Positions 61,815-64,000 of a stretch of 64,000 bases of DNA are shown here, in pieces. The translations under genes and the position numbers were made by a program. Location: the NCBI RefSeq assembly GCF_013522705.1, contig NZ_JAAMRE010000006.1, forward strand, positions 62,001 through 126,000, read 5' to 3'. Under the pieces are notes generated by a model, which saw nothing but the letters and a program-made list of their open reading frames with translations, searched no databases and was not told the DNA's origin. Each line of letters begins with the position of its first letter. The stretch's first letter is position 1. Source of the DNA: Pseudomonas lurida (GTDB lineage: Bacteria > Pseudomonadota > Gammaproteobacteria > Pseudomonadales > Pseudomonadaceae).

Positions 61815-62909
61815 CTACTTATAGGTGATGGTGAAATTTGCCGTGGCATTCGCTGCCCCTGGCTGCGGGCCGGTGGCAGCGGTGCTGGTCTGGATGTAGC
61901 GCGCACCGAATTGCAGATTGGTCACCCCGTCCTGCACCTGCGCCACCGGGACGTCCACGCCCAAGGGCAACGGGGTGCCGTCCTGCTTGAGTACCTGCAC
62001 CGCCACGCCCTTGGCGGTGGAGGAGGAGTTCAGGCCGAGGATGCCCCCATCAGCGTTAATGATCGTCGAGCCTTTGGCGCCATCCAGACGGATATTGGCG
62101 TTATTGCCCTTGAAGTAGTTCCAGCTGGGGTTGTTGGCGTAGGTGCCCGCCAGGCAGCTGTTCAAGGTGATGCCAAACGGCTGGGTATCGGTGAACGTCC
62201 CTTTGCCGTTGAATACACGTTTTTCCCAGGACCGCATCGGCACTTCGATGATGTTGCCGGTGGCTTGGGGCAGGCTGCAGCCTGCGACCGTCACGCTGCC
62301 GTTGATAAAGCCTTTGACCCACTCCAGCGGCGTGCCGGTATCGTTGAGGTCAATGCGGTAAATTTGCAGGTTATTCAAATCGTGGCGCCCCGGCGCGATA
62401 GGTCCGGTTTTTACCAGATAGGCGTTGTTGTGAAAGTTGTAAGTGTAGCCACCCGAATTGCAATCGGTATAAACCCAAGGAAAACTCTCGCTGCTAGTCG
62501 CCAGACATAAGAACGCAGGTTTGGCGACGGTCCTTACGGCCACACCAAGGCCGGGGATATTGGTTTCGTAAATCGCACCTTTGATTGAATTGCCCGCGGC
62601 CACCGCCGCCATGGTTGGTGCCTTAGGCAGCAACATGACGGCCTCTACCGTGAGCGGCTGGGTCGGACAGCCCAGCGATAGCCAAGTGTCGACAATGCCG
62701 GGGCCGACTGCGGAGCCCAGCGGAGCATCCTGAGGAATATAGGCATCGCCGAAATCGTATGTGTTGACCGTCGGTTTTTTATCGAAGCACTCCGCCCACG
62801 CCGACTCCCCAAACAGCACCTGCGCCACACCCAACGCCAGCAGCGACGTCAATGTTTTGAACCCACCGAGGCGCTTTGCCCCGGCCTTTTTCGCGTTAGA
62901 AATCTTCAT
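61815..62909 (-). CDS. Fimbrial subunit / tip adhesin-like protein
   Basis: A 364-residue exported protein. An unusually long basic start (MKISNAKKAGAKRLGGFKTL) leads to a hydrophobic signal segment ending ESAWA before ECFDK. The C-terminal half is a pilin domain: VTVAGCSLPQATGNIIEVPM, FGITLNSCL, and final strand ATANFTITYK for donor-strand exchange. The N-terminal 180 residues form a separate domain with four Cys, as in tip adhesins. It overlaps the usher gene by ATGA, the usual place for an adhesin in chaperone-usher operons. The receptor is unknown. Confidence 0.85.
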   Translation of the reverse strand: MKISNAKKAGAKRLGGFKTLTSLLALGVAQVLFGESAWAECFDKKPTVNTYDFGDAYIPQDAPLGSAVGPGIVDTWLSLGCPTQPLTVEAVMLLPKAPTMAAVAAGNSIKGAIYETNIPGLGVAVRTVAKPAFLCLATSSESFPWVYTDCNSGGYTYNFHNNAYLVKTGPIAPGRHDLNNLQIYRIDLNDTGTPLEWVKGFINGSVTVAGCSLPQATGNIIEVPMRSWEKRVFNGKGTFTDTQPFGITLNSCLAGTYANNPSWNYFKGNNANIRLDGAKGSTIINADGGILGLNSSSTAKGVAVQVLKQDGTPLPLGVDVPVAQVQDGVTNLQFGARYIQTSTAATGPQPGAANATANFTITYK

Positions 62910-64000
62910 TTGCTTGGTACTCCACACACAGCATCCATCACCCGATAGCCATCGGTGACCGGTGCCTGACTTATATCCAGGCGGATCGCGCAACGTTGCG
63001 CGGCTTGCTCGCCCCATTTCATGGTGTAAGTCTTGCCGTCGCCCACCGACAGCAGCACTTGCCCGCCCTGCCCGACCACGCCGGCCACACCGTCGGTGTC
63101 ATCCATCACAGTGGTGCCGAACGGCAGCAACGAGCCGTCTTGCAGGCGCACGTTGAGCAGGACTTTTTCCGAGCGGCTGGCGGCGAAGGTGGTCTTGACC
63201 ACCGCGCCGCGACGCGGCGTCACGTTACTCACGCCCTCGGCAATGTCGACATTGGTGTCCACCGCGCTGGTGTCCACGGCGATACGGTTCTTGCGGTACG
63301 GTGTGACATACGGCACCAGGGCATAGCCCTTTTTGTTGGTGACGGTGCCCGGCGCGTTGAGCAGGCCCACATTCGGCGTGTCCTTGACCTCCACCAGCGC
63401 CACGGTTTCGCCCAGGGTCTGGCCGAACTCGATGCCATCGGCATGGCCGAGTACCGAACCGCTGGCGCTCACCGACGTCTGCTTGTAGCCCTGCCCAACG
63501 CTGACGCCGGCGCCCAACTGGGCGAACGGCGCGCGGTAACCGAGCAATACCGAGCCAGTGCTGCCGCGGGTTTCGCCGTGATTGGCGTCGACCGAGTAGT
63601 TGAGGTTGCCGTCGCGACCACTGAGCCCGGCGCGCTGGTCGAACGTGCCGTCGGTGTTGCGGGTGACGCTGTAGCTGCCGGTGTTGCGGGTTTGCCCGAA
63701 CGGCATCGACACGGTGAACACCACTTGGTTGCTCTCGCCGAACGAGTCGGTCAGGGTCTTACTGGCGTAGACGCCGTAGGTCACGCCTTTGTGCTGAGTG
63801 TTGAACCCCAACTGCATCTGTTTATCGGTGCGGCTGGAACCCCAATAATTCTGTTGGCTCACGTTCAAATACAGCGAGCCGTAGCTGTCCAGGGCCTGGT
63901 TGATACTGGCCTCGACTTTGGTGCGCTTGCTGATACCGCCGTATTCGTTGGGCTGCTGCAGCGCCACCGCGTCACTGAAGTCCTGATAACCCTCGGTGGA
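62906..64000 (-). CDS. Fimbrial outer-membrane usher, C-terminal part (partial)
   Basis: The last 364 codons of a PapC/FimD-family usher; the 5' part lies beyond the window, as the frame is open to base 64000. Visible text includes beta-barrel strands (LNVSQQNYWGSSRTDKQMQL, VFTVSMPFGQTRNTGSYSVT), the conserved TPYRKNRIAVDTSAVDTNVD, the plug-distal RGAVVKTTF and a C-terminal domain ending in Cys-containing RCAIRLDISQAP...DAVCGVPSK. The usher assembles pilus subunits delivered by a periplasmic chaperone. The adhesin-like gene starts within its stop codon. Confidence 0.93.
   Translation of the reverse strand, partial: STEGYQDFSDAVALQQPNEYGGISKRTKVEASINQALDSYGSLYLNVSQQNYWGSSRTDKQMQLGFNTQHKGVTYGVYASKTLTDSFGESNQVVFTVSMPFGQTRNTGSYSVTRNTDGTFDQRAGLSGRDGNLNYSVDANHGETRGSTGSVLLGYRAPFAQLGAGVSVGQGYKQTSVSASGSVLGHADGIEFGQTLGETVALVEVKDTPNVGLLNAPGTVTNKKGYALVPYVTPYRKNRIAVDTSAVDTNVDIAEGVSNVTPRRGAVVKTTFAASRSEKVLLNVRLQDGSLLPFGTTVMDDTDGVAGVVGQGGQVLLSVGDGKTYTMKWGEQAAQRCAIRLDISQAPVTDGYRVMDAVCGVPSK

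Overview
The window looks like the chromosome of a Pseudomonas species of the fluorescens group. The basis is high G+C coding sequence throughout, REP/REPIN repeats built on the motif GTGGGAGGGGGCTTGCCCCC, a PvdQ-type acylase of the pyoverdine system, and the Pseudomonas-style glgA-treZ-malQ-treY-glgX cluster. No rRNA, prophage, insertion sequence or CRISPR array was seen. One tRNA (Cys, GCA) is present.

Layout. 1-3.8 kb: end of modC, a type IB topoisomerase, an ABC-F ATPase and a DUF1275 membrane protein. 3.9-5.7 kb (minus): a small lipoprotein, the AzlCD branched-chain amino acid exporter and a short hypothetical gene. 5.8-8.7 kb: an arsenic resistance operon (arsR-arsB-arsC) with a visible promoter, followed by a LysE-type exporter. 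8.7-11.2 kb (minus): a two-component system whose operon continues into two small uncharacterised genes. 11.3 kb: a DinB-family gene reduced to its two ends. 11.6-13.3 kb: a chemoreceptor, then a terminator and REPIN. 13.5-15.6 kb (minus): stand-alone trehalose synthase TreS. 15.6-23.0 kb: a trans-4-hydroxyproline catabolic cluster with a divergent AraC regulator, permease, epimerase, deaminase, semialdehyde dehydrogenase and single-chain FAD dehydrogenase. 23.0-27.4 kb: ADP-ribosylglycohydrolase, GlxA-type regulator, a 27-residue membrane peptide, a LysE exporter and small proteins. 27.5-30.1 kb: tRNA-Cys and pvdQ. 30.3-38.7 kb: a Fur-like DNA-binding protein, LysR plus aldo/keto reductase, a dCache chemoreceptor, a DUF411 protein, a DedA-like protein, an exported hydrolase and a 2-hydroxyacid dehydrogenase.

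39.2-53.9 kb is the centrepiece. A glycogen/trehalose operon (glgA, treZ, malQ, treY, a DUF2934 gene, glgX) runs without a break into acyl-CoA dehydrogenase-like, PIG-L deacetylase, NodS-like methyltransferase, family 2 glycosyltransferase and a second PIG-L gene. GlgA makes alpha-1,4-glucan, GlgX and MalQ trim and rearrange it, and TreY/TreZ release trehalose. TreS at 13.5 kb gives an independent maltose-trehalose route. The downstream half has deacetylase, methyltransferase and glycosyltransferase activities resembling the enzyme types used for Nod factors; its product is unknown to me. The second PIG-L has kept its metal ligands but lost both catalytic residues.

54.1-64 kb: an autotransporter, an exported hydrolase with an Asp nucleophile, a TonB-dependent siderophore receptor with a probable Fur site, a DUF2867 protein, an SPFH protein, and the distal part of a chaperone-usher fimbrial operon (usher cut by the window end, adhesin-like subunit, and a tiny remnant of a further subunit).
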